Source: Ectobius pallidus
Taxonomy: Eukaryota > Arthropoda > Insecta > Blattodea > Ectobiidae
DNA length: 64,000 nucleotides
NCBI GenBank assembly: GCA_964059195.1
Contig: CAXKWD010000002.1
Coordinates: 50,184,923 to 50,248,922, forward strand
Direction: 5' to 3'
Made by a program: the position numbers and the translations under genes. The notes beneath the pieces are model-generated. The model ran no database searches. It saw only the letters and a program-made list of their open reading frames with translations, and was not told where the DNA came from. The number at the start of each line of letters is the position of its first letter. The stretch's first letter is position 1. Below are positions 46,554-56,778 of the stretch, in pieces.

Positions 46554-46773
46554 ATAGGACCTGAAATCCAACCTGGTGTAGTAATCGTACGTGTACAATA
46601 GGATTTCGACAGGGAAGTAGTGTTTATCCTTCCTTATCTTTCAGATTCAAAAATAAAATGACACTGGATAAATTTTTGTTTTGACGTAAATGAGTAAGAT
46701 AATTTAAAATATTTTGATACAATTTATATAGGCTAAGAGAAAATATTACAATGCACAGTAATCCCTATACAGA

Positions 46774-47026
46774 CAGTGGAGGCCCTTAGGGTTGAAGCTC
46801 CCAGATGTTTACACTTCGGCCCGTGAAGTTGGGTTGGTTGTCAAGCTTGCGCACCAACAGCCGTTACCCCCCAGGATGCTCCTGGTACTCTGTTCTGTTC
46901 GTTAGGGGCTGAGTCGATCTCACGGTCTTGGACTAGGTCAATTAAAAAATCCCAACGATCTCAACGGATTCCGAACCCGCGACTTTCCGGTTTATACCAC
47001 ATTGCTTCCACCATCTCTGCCAGAAC
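46774..47026 (-). repeat. tRNA-derived SINE (minus strand)
   Basis: On the minus strand the head has an A-box-like TGGCAGAGATGG and, about 40 bases on, a B-box-like GGTTCGGAATCC. The body (GGGATTTTTTAATTGACCTA...GGGAGCTTCAACCC) is shared with 11553-11757. The head overlaps the first unit of the tandem array that begins here, so the array appears to have grown from the SINE's 5' edge. Confidence 0.55.
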
Positions 47027-47369
47027 GTACCCCAAGAGTATTATTTCAAGGAATTTAAGAATTATCTTCAAAACGAAGGTTGACAGATGGATAAAAGAAA
47101 CACGTTAATTTGATTTTTTGGGGGATAAGATAATATATCACTGAATACATTTATAAAAGCAAAGGACGCTTTTAGGACCACATTGCTTCCAAAACGTACC
47201 CAAGAGTATTATTTCAAGGAATTTAAGAATTATCTTTAAAAAACGAAGGTTGACAGATGGATAAAAGAAACACGTTAATTTGATTTTTTGGGGGATAAGA
47301 TAATATATCACTGAATACATTTATAAAAGCAAAGGACGCTTTTAGGACCACATTGCTTCCAAAACGTAC
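47000..47369 (+). repeat. Tandem array of ~170-bp units, left part
   Basis: Unit 1 covers about 47000-47180, unit 2 covers 47181-47350, and unit 3 starts at 47351 and is split by the LTR retrotransposon after GTAC at 47366-47369. The rest of unit 3 is 58596-58740. Units share ATTGCTTCC, ACGTACCC AAGAGTATT, ATTTCAAGGAATTTAAGAAT and GATAATATATCACTGAATAC. Unit 1 has about 12 extra bases (ACCATCTCTGCC) that belong to the SINE head. The open frames here are by-products. Confidence 0.85.
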
Positions 47370-49186
47370 TGCGCCATGTTGACGCATTAATTGTCCCTGT
47401 AATTACCGCCATGGACGGAATAGACAAAAAATAATAAGAAAGATAGCGTTGATATTGTGTAAATTTAGAAAAGAGGGCTCTGTGTGAGGTTGAATGAGTA
47501 AATACTGTGCGCATGTGTAATGCTCGCGATGGTTGAAAGAGGCAGCCATCTTGGTTAGTCTCGAGGCAGTTGAAATTTGGCAGTGATAGTGTGTGGACGA
47601 CCAGCTACTTGGGATCCGTTTAGGTGAGCACCATATATTATTTGTTTTTGGAAATTTTTGGATAATGTAAAATTACTTCGTGTGCTCACCATTTTTGGCT
47701 TCTAAATTTATATTTTCGGCCATCTAAATTTCGCCATGGTTAGGTTCTGGCCTTTTGTGAAATTCTGTTCTGGACTTTGAAATTGGTCTCCACCATTCGC
47801 GTTTTGAGATTATCAGTTATGCGAGTTTTTTATAATTTCGTTTAGTTGGGGCATTGGGTTTTAGCCTAGATTTTTCGCTCAGTTTATATAGTTCAGTTAG
47901 TAAATTATTAAATTTTTTATTGTGTTTTTGTGATTTGTTCTTCGGTGTTTAATTAGTATTGCATTTGTGCAAAAGAAAAAAGATTTATGATCAACTGCCA
48001 TTTTCGGCCGTTTACTTGAAATTTACAGAAAACCTTTTATGCCATCAAAACTTCAGAGCTTCACTCACATACATGTACATACTGGTAATGAGAATCAGAA
48101 ATAATGCACGTGGCCTGATTGTTGTCTCAGTTAACTTGCTTTAAGCTTTATGCCATATAAATGTAGCTTATATTTAGCTTTCATTTGTAAGCACTGGCAA
48201 TTTTCAATAATACAAGTTTTCAATGTTGATTGGAAGTTAGATGTCAGGTTATGATAGCTGTTGATCGTTTTGCATTACGGGAGTAAACCTATTTTCTCTT
48301 TACGCACGGAGCTTTGACCCGTGTTTATCTGGTAATCTGTATTAAGCAATGCTTTCGTTCTTTTCTGTATGCTTGCAATCTAATTAGCGACTAAACTCGT
48401 GGTGTAGTTAATTTTTTCTGTTGCCACTATAACGATGTCTCGCATTTCTTGCGTAAAAGCAACAATCATGCCATCATGTTTTATCTGAAAGCACGAAAAC
48501 GGCAATAATAGTTTTTGCTGAAAGTAGAGTTCATTTCTAATTAAAGGGTCATTAGGCATCCTGTTTTACACTTAGATTTAAAATAGCAGTGATATCTCGC
48601 TTAATAAAGGTTTAATTATCCTCACCGTTAAATAGGCCTACTGGCCTACTAAGCTGACATAGTTATAGTTTGTGCAGTAAATATTAATTCACTTATGAAT
48701 ATGTATCAAATTATATCTTACTAATTATTCATTGTGATTTTCGTCAATACAGTTAATTAGACAGATTCACTTTTCACATGAAGTTTTAGTTAAGTTAGCT
48801 GCTATTATTGGCTTATGCAGGTATACAGTGTATTTACTGTATATTCCCTCACACTGTATCAAATAACCATAGCTTGTAGGCGTTTTTCATGCTGAAAACT
48901 AAATTATTGTCATTGAATATTTTGTTTAGGCCTATACATACGAACATTTTCTTACCATAGCCACACCTGTTATTACCTGTTGTATGGACTAAAGGCATAA
49001 AAGAAATAAAAGTTGTTATCCTTATCTAAATTTTCATTCAGTAATATTCTTACCATTTTGTTTACTTTATTTCTGCCACGCAATCGATCTTCGGGTAGCA
49101 AATACAAACTCCTTGCTTTCCAGATTCCCAGCTTTCTTTACATGCTTTTACTGGTAGCAAAGGCCTCTGAGGAAAACCCCGGCACA
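47370..49186 (+). repeat. 5' LTR
   Basis: Starts TGCGCCATGTTGACGC and ends CCCCGGCACA. The length is the same as the 3' LTR and I saw no differences on reading the two side by side. An AATAAA at 49005-49010 near the 3' edge is a candidate polyadenylation signal. Two TAGGCCTA motifs (48633 and 48927) are present in both LTRs. Small frames such as 47959-48144 recur identically in the 3' LTR and are not genes. Confidence 0.95.
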
Positions 49187-49188
49187 AA

Positions 49189-49200
49189 TGGTAGCAGAGC
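49189..49200 (+). promoter_or_regulatory. Primer binding site, initiator Met tRNA type
   Basis: TGGTAGCAGAGC, starting two bases after the 5' LTR. It is complementary to the 3' end of animal initiator methionine tRNA including CCA (...GCTCTGCTACCA), the usual minus-strand DNA primer position. Confidence 0.85.
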
Positions 49201-49261
49201 GTAGTTGTGGTTTTTGGTTATTCTCTTTAAATAAATTTTTGCTTTTTATTTTTTTCTTGCA

Positions 49262-49487
49262 AATTTAAATTTTGAAATTGTGAGTTTTGATACATATTTA
49301 TTCATATAACTTGATTGATTGAGGATTTGGCAGTTTTTCTTCTGACTGCGATTCTTATCTAACTAGATATCATGGCTACACCATTTTGAATTGCGAATTT
49401 TGAAAATATTTATTCATATAGCATAATAGATAGCGGATTTTGCAGTTTTTTCTGAGTGCGTTCTAACCTAACTAGATATCATGGCGA
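49262..49487 (+). repeat. Duplicated gag leader with decoy start codon
   Basis: Two diverged units of about 110 bp (about 49262-49377 and 49386-49487), each containing TATTTATTCATATA, GGATTT.GCAGTTTTT and ending CTAACTAGATATCATGGC. The second ATG is the gag start. The first, at 49372, opens a five-codon frame (MATPF) that stops at 49387-49389, so it is a short upstream open reading frame in the same sequence context as the gag start. Confidence 0.7.
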
Positions 49488-50848
49488 ACAGAATTAATGT
49501 GCCACTTGAATTTCTATTAAAAGCCGACTTGATTTATGAGTTGCAAATTAGGGGCGTGAAAATAGATGCCAGCGAGTCAGTGGCCAACTTGGCCAAACTT
49601 TTGAAGGATAATATATCTCTTCCAGTGAATATTTCCTATCTGCGTGAGATAAAACCAGAGAATGAGATATCGGCTTTAGTAGCTAAAACGGAGGAGATTT
49701 TCGAACAGTTTCGAGAACTGCGTGCGGAAGGGGGCTTATCCCAAAAACAAGTTAAAAGACTTCAAGCAAAATTAGATCAGATATTAAACAGAATTACCGA
49801 TCTGTCGCATGCAGATTTGTCTTCTGAATTTGGGGACTCGCTTTTGACCTTGCAAGAAGAGATATTAAAGGAGAAAGAAAATATAAAAACAGAAAATTGT
49901 AATTTCTTGACGGACTTGCCACTTAGTACTGACACAAATTTTCAACCTGATCAGGGTCTGGATTCTTCTAATCCTTTTCTTAACCAGGGCCAACAATTAA
50001 ATAGTAGTGTGTCTCCGCAGCCGCCACCTGTTGTTAGTAACCAAATTTCGGGATGGAATCAAGAATTTTCCAGGCTTCCCCATCCTCTGGGTAAATTATT
50101 GGAAGGCTTAGAAAAATACAACGACCATTCACTTGACTCTATAGTTCAGTTTTTGCAGTTTCTAGTTGAAGTTAGAAGCCAGGCAGAACTCTTTTCATTC
50201 AGTCAAGTTCAAATATTAGCTGTGTTTTTTGCTAATCTCCAGGGTGGCTTGAAAGACCTAGCTGGAAAGGCAGTCCGCCAGGGTAGGGATTTGAATAGTT
50301 TCCACCAAGAATTGTTGGACTTTTACTTTCCTCCCCGTGCCAGGATATCTTTACTCACCAAGTTTTACTATAGAGTTCAGGGTGAGAACGAGAACTTGTC
50401 GGAGTATATTACAAATGTGAAGATGTATGCCAATGTTTTCGCTCTCGAACAAACCGAAGGTCAAGTAGTGAATAACATCCTTGATGGCTTGTCTCCTAGT
50501 ATCAGGGGAATGGTAGTTTTCGAAAGTAGACCTACCAATTTTGTAGAATTGGATCTTTTGTGTGCACGAATAAATTGCATGAAATATTCCGATTCATTAA
50601 GGCCTGGGGAGTTAGGTGTGCAATCATCCCCTCGGTTTTCATGTTCTGGAGAAGAAACTAGAGTTGGTTCGAATACCAGAGGTTCCGGACAAGAGTCTAG
50701 GGTTTGCTTTAATTGCAGAAGGGCGGGACATCTCGTGAGAAATTGTCCTGAGCGGTCATCTAATAGAGACGGGGCCAGGGGTTCTCAAACTCGTGAGGAG
50801 AGTTCCCGTTTTTCAACAAATAGGGGGAATTTTGTTCGTCGCCCATGA
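49481..50848 (+). CDS. gag: Gag polyprotein of the LTR retrotransposon
   Basis: It forms the particle that packages the element's RNA. The 455 residues have a low-complexity N-terminal half rich in Glu, Leu and Asn with likely coiled-coil stretches (residues about 65-140), then a Pro/Gln linker, a capsid-like region (about 195-375: FLQFLVEVRSQAELF, FYFPPRARISLLTKF) and a nucleocapsid zinc knuckle CFNCRRAGHLVRNC (409-422, C-X2-C-X4-H-X4-C), ending in a basic tail. The start is the ATG in ATATCATGGCG. The UGA stop at 50846-50848 is in frame with pol. Confidence 0.93.
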   Translation: MANRINVPLEFLLKADLIYELQIRGVKIDASESVANLAKLLKDNISLPVNISYLREIKPENEISALVAKTEEIFEQFRELRAEGGLSQKQVKRLQAKLDQILNRITDLSHADLSSEFGDSLLTLQEEILKEKENIKTENCNFLTDLPLSTDTNFQPDQGLDSSNPFLNQGQQLNSSVSPQPPPVVSNQISGWNQEFSRLPHPLGKLLEGLEKYNDHSLDSIVQFLQFLVEVRSQAELFSFSQVQILAVFFANLQGGLKDLAGKAVRQGRDLNSFHQELLDFYFPPRARISLLTKFYYRVQGENENLSEYITNVKMYANVFALEQTEGQVVNNILDGLSPSIRGMVVFESRPTNFVELDLLCARINCMKYSDSLRPGELGVQSSPRFSCSGEETRVGSNTRGSGQESRVCFNCRRAGHLVRNCPERSSNRDGARGSQTREESSRFSTNRGNFVRRP

Positions 50849-50900
50849 CTCCTACATGAAAAATTGGCCGGTTCTGTTCAGCAAAAACCGGACAATTTGC
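50846..50900 (+). promoter_or_regulatory. Candidate stop-codon readthrough signal between gag and pol
   Basis: UGA (50846-50848) followed by CUC CUA. Fourteen bases later a hairpin can form: ATTG-G-CCGGTT (50863-50873) with AACCGG-A-CAAT (50886-50896), a 6-bp and a 4-bp stem flanking one mismatch. Loop bases GCAAA (50881-50885) could instead pair with TTTGC (50896-50900) to give a compact pseudoknot with the 6-bp stem. A structure a few bases after the stop is how gammaretroviruses read through gag. The function here is inferred. Confidence 0.6.
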
Positions 50901-53900
50901 GAGTTTCGGGATTTTCTGGACGGGCCCTACCTTTTCTTGAGATTGAATGTGGTCCTTTGAAGGCTGTTGCTCTGCTGGATTCGGGTTCCTCAGTCAATGT
51001 TATTTCTTTTGGGGCTTATGAAGCTATGAGTAAAGTGCATAAACTTCCGCCTATTTCTACTGGCCAAATAGATTGTTCTGTGGCTAATGCTCAACCCATC
51101 CAGTTTTTGGGCTGGCTAGGCCTTAAAATAAAGATTAATAGGTTCTCTTGGACTTTAAGGTTTTGGGTCGCGCCTCATCTCTCTGTGCCTGTTATTTTGG
51201 GAGTGCCATTTTGCGTCAAGACAGGAGTAGTCTTGGATTTCATAAAGGAAGAATTATATTTTAAATTCGAGCCAGCGGTAAAAGTGCAGTTTGTTAGTCA
51301 CCCTGTGGGCCATGGGATAGCGTTACGTCCTCCAAAGGAGATGCTTTGTTCTACTGAGACTCGGAACTTCTTGCCAAGAATACCCGGCTTGAGGTTTGAC
51401 TCCATAAATCATTTATCGGAGTCCCAGCAGGAAACCTTATTCAGTATGGTAGATAACTTTGATGACGTTTTGACTTCAAAGTTGGGCCTTACCGGTGTAA
51501 TGGAATACGAAATTGAACTTTTGGACAATACGCCTGTCCGTAGGCCCCCTTACAGATTGTCACCTCCTAAAGTCAAAATTTTAAGGGAGCATATTCAACA
51601 GATGTTGGAGCAAGGGGTCATTACCACGTCCACTTCTAACTATAGTAGCCCCATTTTCCTGGTGCAAAAGGGGGAAGATAAATTCCGACCTGTAATAGAT
51701 TACAGGTATTTAAATTCTAAAATCAAAATAGACTCAGTACCGCTTCCAGATATCCATTCTTCGTTCGCCTGGTTTGCCCAATCGAAGTATTTTACTTCTT
51801 TAGACTTAAACCAGGCTTATTATCAAATTCCTTTGGCAGCTAACTCACGTAGATGCACCGCCTTCTGCACTGATTGGAATCTTTATGAATTTACGAGGGT
51901 CCCTTTTGGCCTGGCCACCGGGGCTCAAGTCTTGACGCGGTTGTTGGATCATATATTTTCCGATGTTAAATTCGAGTTTATATACCACTACCTCGATGAA
52001 CTTGTCATTTATTCCAACACGTTCGAGGAACATATGGATCATCTCCGCATAGTGCTTACGCGGTTAAGGGATGCTGGGTTAACAGTGAACCCGGAGAAGA
52101 TAACTTTGGCTGCTACTCGCCTTTCATTTCTGGGCCATGTAGTCTCGGGAGAAGGAGTTACTATAGATTCAGAACGTACCCAGGCGATTAGGGAGTTTCC
52201 CCCTCCCAGGGATGTAAAAGGGATAGCGAGGTTTTTGGGGATGGTGAATTTCTTCCATAGGTTTATCCCGAATCTGGCTCACATTGCTGCCCCTCTTAAT
52301 TCCCTTAGGAAGAAAGGGGCCAAGTTCCTCTGGGAGAAGGACCAGCAGGAGGCATTTGATCAACTGAAGTTGCTTATTATGAATCCTCCGGTGCTGGCTC
52401 TCCCGGACTTTTCTCAGAAATTCATCTTACAGACGGACGCTTCGGCAGTTGCTTTGGGTAGTGTGCTATTACAGGGTTCAAATGAGGGCCGTAAACCTGT
52501 GGCCTATGCTTCTAGAACGCTCACCACACAAGAACGTATATACTCAGCGTACGAACGGGAGGCATTGGCCGTCCTGTTCGCCGTTGAGAAGTTTAGAATG
52601 TACCTCGAACATGTTCATTTTGATCTCGAGACTGATTGCCAAGCCCTGAGCTGGGTTCTGGCCAAACCCAGGTCTACAGGCAGGCTCGCCAGGTGGGCTA
52701 TTAGGATCTCAGCATTTAAGTTCTCGGCTAGACATATTCGAGGCACAGAAAACTTAGTGGCTGACGCATTATCACGCATGTTTCTGCCCCCAGAAAGCGT
52801 TGAACCAAATTTGTCGGACTCTTGCCCCATTGAGTCTACATTAAACACATCCTCCTTTGGTGAAGAGATATCTGTAATTAATGAAGCTCACCCAGATGGT
52901 ATTGTTGCCGGTATTTTGTCCGAACTCCCTTTGGCGTTTAAGTCAATACAGCACTACCAATCTCAAGATCCTATGTTTGGGCCGATTATGCGTGAACTGG
53001 AAGCAGGTAAGGCGCATCCTCGCTATATTCTCAAAAATGGCGTTTTGTATAGTTCGCCGACCCAACGTGTATCTGCTCGGATCATGTTACCCGCCATATT
53101 GATTGACATGGTTTTCCGGTACTTCCACGAAACTCCTGTAGGTGGCCATTTGGGCGTTTTTAAGACCCAAGCCAGTATCAAGCAGTATTTTGTGTGGCCC
53201 GGCATGGAGGCGGATATACGTGCCAGAGTGCGCGCCTGTCATGTCTGTATCTCTGCTAAACCATCCCAAGGCAGCAACATCGGGTTTTTAGCTTCGCAGG
53301 TACCCACAGCGGCGTTAGACCGCCTCTTCATAGATTATGTTGGAAAATTACCTCGGTCCAGGGAAGGGAATTGTTACATTTTTGTAGTCATCGATTCCTT
53401 CACGAAATTCGTTTGGCTATTCCCGGTTCGAATGGCTACCACTAGAACTACCATTGACTGCCTTAAACGCGTGTTCTCTGTGGTGGGTTTTCCACGTAGT
53501 CTAGTGTCCGATAACGCTAGTTACTTTGTATCTAAGGATTTTCGGCGTTTCTGCTTTGAACTTGGGGTTAAGCATTGTACAACCTCGCCATATTACCCCC
53601 AACCATCTCATGCCGAGCGTTTTAACAAAAACCTGAGGGCGGCTTTGATAGCATTCCATGCTGATGATCATCCTTCCTGGGACCAGAACTTGTTCTGGCT
53701 CCAGTTCGCTTTTAATTCCGCCCGCCACGAGGCGCATCAGTGTACTCCTATATCCTTGATGCTTGCGTTTCGGCCAAATAACCCTTTGGCTAACCTATGG
53801 TCTATCCATGATCTCCTGCCAGAACCCAGCAATGCTTTCCAAGTGAAGGACCTCTGGAGGCGGGCTGCAAAAAATCTGCAGATTTCTCATGGTCGTACCT

Positions 53901-54163
53901 TGCGTAGGTATAATAAGGGAAGGAAACCTGTAGAATTTAAGATTGGTGAGCAGGTTTGGGTCAAAAACTTTCCCCAAAGTCGTGCTACTGACAGATTCGC
54001 GGCAAAGTTAGCTCCTCGTTTTGTTGGACCTTATACAATTGTGAGTTATTTGACCCCTGTTACTGTTCTTTTGCGTCATGTGGGTACGGGACAGGAAAGG
54101 AGGGCCCATGTTTCTCACCTGAAAGGCTCTGGAAAAAGGGTCTCAGATGTTCCGCCTAATTAG
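50849..54163 (+). CDS. pol: Pol polyprotein: protease, reverse transcriptase, RNase H, integrase
   Basis: Same frame as gag, separated only by the UGA. With Leu at 50864 counted as residue 1: aspartic protease LLDSGSSVNVIS (D39); reverse transcriptase with SLDLNQAYYQIPL (D314) and YLDELVIYS (376-384), where YxDD is expected; RNase H LQTDASA (D525) and ADALSRM; integrase zinc region (HETPVGGHLG...CHVC) and catalytic D824, D883, E918, with 34 residues between the last two. No frameshift or stop up to the TAG. The first in-frame ATG (residue 55) lies after the protease active site, so pol must be made by reading through from gag. The 34-residue spacing may be normal for the lineage. Confidence 0.93.
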   Translation, partial: LLHEKLAGSVQQKPDNLRVSGFSGRALPFLEIECGPLKAVALLDSGSSVNVISFGAYEAMSKVHKLPPISTGQIDCSVANAQPIQFLGWLGLKIKINRFSWTLRFWVAPHLSVPVILGVPFCVKTGVVLDFIKEELYFKFEPAVKVQFVSHPVGHGIALRPPKEMLCSTETRNFLPRIPGLRFDSINHLSESQQETLFSMVDNFDDVLTSKLGLTGVMEYEIELLDNTPVRRPPYRLSPPKVKILREHIQQMLEQGVITTSTSNYSSPIFLVQKGEDKFRPVIDYRYLNSKIKIDSVPLPDIHSSFAWFAQSKYFTSLDLNQAYYQIPLAANSRRCTAFCTDWNLYEFTRVPFGLATGAQVLTRLLDHIFSDVKFEFIYHYLDELVIYSNTFEEHMDHLRIVLTRLRDAGLTVNPEKITLAATRLSFLGHVVSGEGVTIDSERTQAIREFPPPRDVKGIARFLGMVNFFHRFIPNLAHIAAPLNSLRKKGAKFLWEKDQQEAFDQLKLLIMNPPVLALPDFSQKFILQTDASAVALGSVLLQGSNEGRKPVAYASRTLTTQERIYSAYEREALAVLFAVEKFRMYLEHVHFDLETDCQALSWVLAKPRSTGRLARWAIRISAFKFSARHIRGTENLVADALSRMFLPPESVEPNLSDSCPIESTLNTSSFGEEISVINEAHPDGIVAGILSELPLAFKSIQHYQSQDPMFGPIMRELEAGKAHPRYILKNGVLYSSPTQRVSARIMLPAILIDMVFRYFHETPVGGHLGVFKTQASIKQYFVWPGMEADIRARVRACHVCISAKPSQGSNIGFLASQVPTAALDRLFIDYVGKLPRSREGNCYIFVVIDSFTKFVWLFPVRMATTRTTIDCLKRVFSVVGFPRSLVSDNASYFVSKDFRRFCFELGVKHCTTSPYYPQPSHAERFNKNLRAALIAFHADDHPSWDQNLFWLQFAFNSARHEAHQCTPISLMLAFRPNNPLANLWSIHDLLPEPSNAFQVKDLWRRAAKNLQISHGRTLRRYNKGRKPVEFKIGEQVWVKNFPQSRATDRFAAKLAPRFVGPYTIVSYLTPVTVLLRHVGTGQERRAHVSHLKGSGKRVSDVPPN

Positions 54164-56765
54164 TTGCAGATTCAGTATGCTTTTCGTGGAAAAAGATTTG
54201 GATTATCATAAGTGGATGCCCTTATCAGATTCGCGTCTCTTTATAATTCATTAGCCTGCTTATTTCGAGTCTGGGCCCCCCTTTTTTACTTCTCCTCGGG
54301 AGGCCCGTAGTGATTTCGGTTCGCGGCTTTCATTACGGACTGCTAATTTCGAGGAGTAGGTTTCATTTTTTGATGTGTGCGTGTGGGCTGTTGGTTGGGG
54401 ACTAGTACCCAGCTAACAGGACGTGCGCAGACGGTTTCCGTTGGGCTGATTATCAGTACCGTCTATTTTTAGTTTGCTTTTGTAAAGGGCTGCCCTGGAC
54501 TGTGCTAATTAGTCAAGATAAATTCTTTCTGAAAGAAGATGGATAGTTCATCCAGATTCATTCCAACTCTTGGTATTTTTGGGGAACTATAATTATGGCG
54601 GAGTTTTGTTGGTATTTGTAGATTTCATGTTTTAGCCTATGGTATTTCCTTAAAACGGAATGAACCAAATATCCCCGGGGGGCTGGAATGTGGTATTTCT
54701 ATCAACGAATTCTTGGCCATTAATCTTTTCTTTCAGAGATTTTTTTTTTAGCTTATGCTCATTTGGGAAAAATGTGCCTTGAGATTGGCATCTTCCATTG
54801 GTTGCTTTAAGAGTATTCTAAACTTTAAGATACCTGGGTGAATTTGGTATCGTAGTAAATAATGCGATTTTTTCCAAGTAGCTTTTATTAGTTATTCAAA
54901 ATTGTACGTTTTCTGAAATGTGATTAGAGTGCTCTGTTAATGTCAGACCCTGATTAGGAAATTCCACTCTTGTCATAGAGTGGCCACGTATAATAAAGGT
55001 AGTTATAAGCTTTTCTTAATGTGTTAGCATTATGCAATATTGGATATAAGCGACTATTGTAAAGAAAGAGAGGTTTAGTGCCGTGGGTGTGTAGGTTCGG
55101 AGATTTATTTTACTTTGACCCGAGAAGATTGCCGAATTTAGGCACCAGTCTTCGCTGGGTTTACTAATTCTAAATCAGACTTTGAATTTGATCACTATAT
55201 TGCGGCTGTTCTCTCGAGTCCGGAATCCTGAGAGCTGACCGTTCTTTAGTGTTTTCTTCGCGGTAGGGTTTTTCCTAGCTTTTTCCCAAGGTTTGCATAA
55301 TATTGGCTTGTGAAATTAATGCAAGTCTATACGAAAATTATTCCTAGGTTAAAACCTATGGTATAAACAGATCTGGCTTTGGTAGTCATATGCAGAAAAA
55401 AGGTTTTTCGCCATTTCAATTCGTCAGGGAACGAGGTATCACTTTAAGCGGAAGGATCTATATCATTAATATATGACTTGTTGTTTTATACAAAGGTACT
55501 GTTCAGAATTTTGTGTTTACAGAGTACAACTGATTCTCTTGTGGCTAATGCTCTTGCCCTGGACTGATGACAGTAAGCATAGCCGCGTGGACACTTTGGT
55601 CAACCGCCCTCTTGGTCTCTGCTGTGGTCCCGTTGTGGGAGCGACATTGTTCCGATCACATTTGGACGTAAGCGTCGTGGGTCTGGATCAGTTGATGACG
55701 ACACTCAAAGCCACCAGACTAGTGGTGCCTGTGGTTCAAGCGCAGAAGCTTCCAAGGAAGGAACTGAAGACCGTGGCCGTGGAAACTTAAACCAACTCGG
55801 TTTACGCAACACTGTTGATCTGGGACAACAGCTCCAGGAATTGTGACATTAAGGTGTCCGCATTCAAAGATCTCTGTCAGCTCCTGTTAACCGTACAAAA
55901 CATCCTCAGCGATATGTGTCTCGCATCGAGATCAACCTTGTCATCCCTGCTGATCCAACTTCGGGGGGGCTCCAGCTATTGTGACTTCAGATAATCAGGG
56001 GCATGGGAAGCCACCTGTGGCACCAAAACAGCCACATTCTCAACCACTATCACAACCTCAACCACGGACTGGGAATGTGAGGCTCATACCAAAATTTGGA
56101 GTGGGTAGAGATGAACCCCTTCTTCCCAAGGTTGACCCAGAAAATGGAGAAAAACTATTCTCTTCAAGAATGTCTCAACATGAGACAAGTATTTCCTCAG
56201 ACACATGGCTTTGGTCGTTCGTCTCCATTTACATCACTCAATCCTGGAGCGAGTATTTTCGAGCAACATGCAGTACTATCTACTCGCAAACAACAACGCC
56301 AAACCAGGTCACAGTCTCAACAAAAGTCTCAACCTCAATCCCAACCTGAAACCCAACCGAAGCAACTGGAAGCTCCACCACCCCCCAAAACCACCAGAAC
56401 CTACTCCCAATGATCCAATTTCCTGGGTCCAAACTAGTAAAAGATGTGGCTGAAACTCAAGGTTCAGTTGGAAAAATACTCTGGAAATTCAAGAAAAGAC
56501 ATGGACTGCTTATGCTTGGATGATATGCTGACAGGGTAACTCCGTATGGATTCCCGGCAAAGGAAGTGGTTTCTCTTGTTATGTAAACAGTTCATCCTCT
56601 ACTATTCGGACGTTTCCTATCTGGACTCTGCGGCAACGACCGAGTGAAGAGACCTGTGATCGGAACTCGGAAGTGAACTGTGATGAGAGGAACGGTGTGT
56701 GACCAGTGTCCGCGTGTGAAACTTTGTTTTCGTCATCGAAAGGGAAAAGTCTTCGACTTTTTCTC
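54164..56765 (+). other. Post-pol region of the retrotransposon with broken coding-like frames
   Basis: No intact gene in 2.6 kb. An open stretch at 55583-55846 without a Met start reads ITFGRKRRGSGSVDDDTQS, then Ser/Gly/Glu-rich, ending NTVDLGQQLQEL. From about 55981 to 56453 coding-like sequence moves through three frames: RTGNVRLIPKFGVGRDEPLL, then THGFGRSSPFTSLNPGASIF with a Gln/Ser/Pro-rich stretch, then PTPNDPISWVQTSK. This looks like one or two decayed genes, either a lost third gene of the element or captured host sequence. I see no transmembrane or envelope features. Confidence 0.5.
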
Positions 56766-56778
56766 AAGGGGGGGAGAA
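56766..56778 (+). promoter_or_regulatory. Polypurine tract
   Basis: AAGGGGGGGAGAA, ending directly at the first base of the 3' LTR, the standard plus-strand DNA priming site. Confidence 0.92.

Noticed and set aside
47308..47514. Minus-strand frames in the LTRs (also 56579-56923)
   Set aside because: They recur because the LTRs are duplicated; no coding signal, and they cross LTR edges into unrelated sequence.
51845..53977. Short minus-strand and shifted frames inside pol
   Set aside because: They are shadows of the long pol frame.
54164..56765. An envelope gene in the post-pol region
   Set aside because: No intact frame, signal peptide, furin-type site or transmembrane anchor could be recognised; the hydrophobic start of the 55473 frame is short and isolated.
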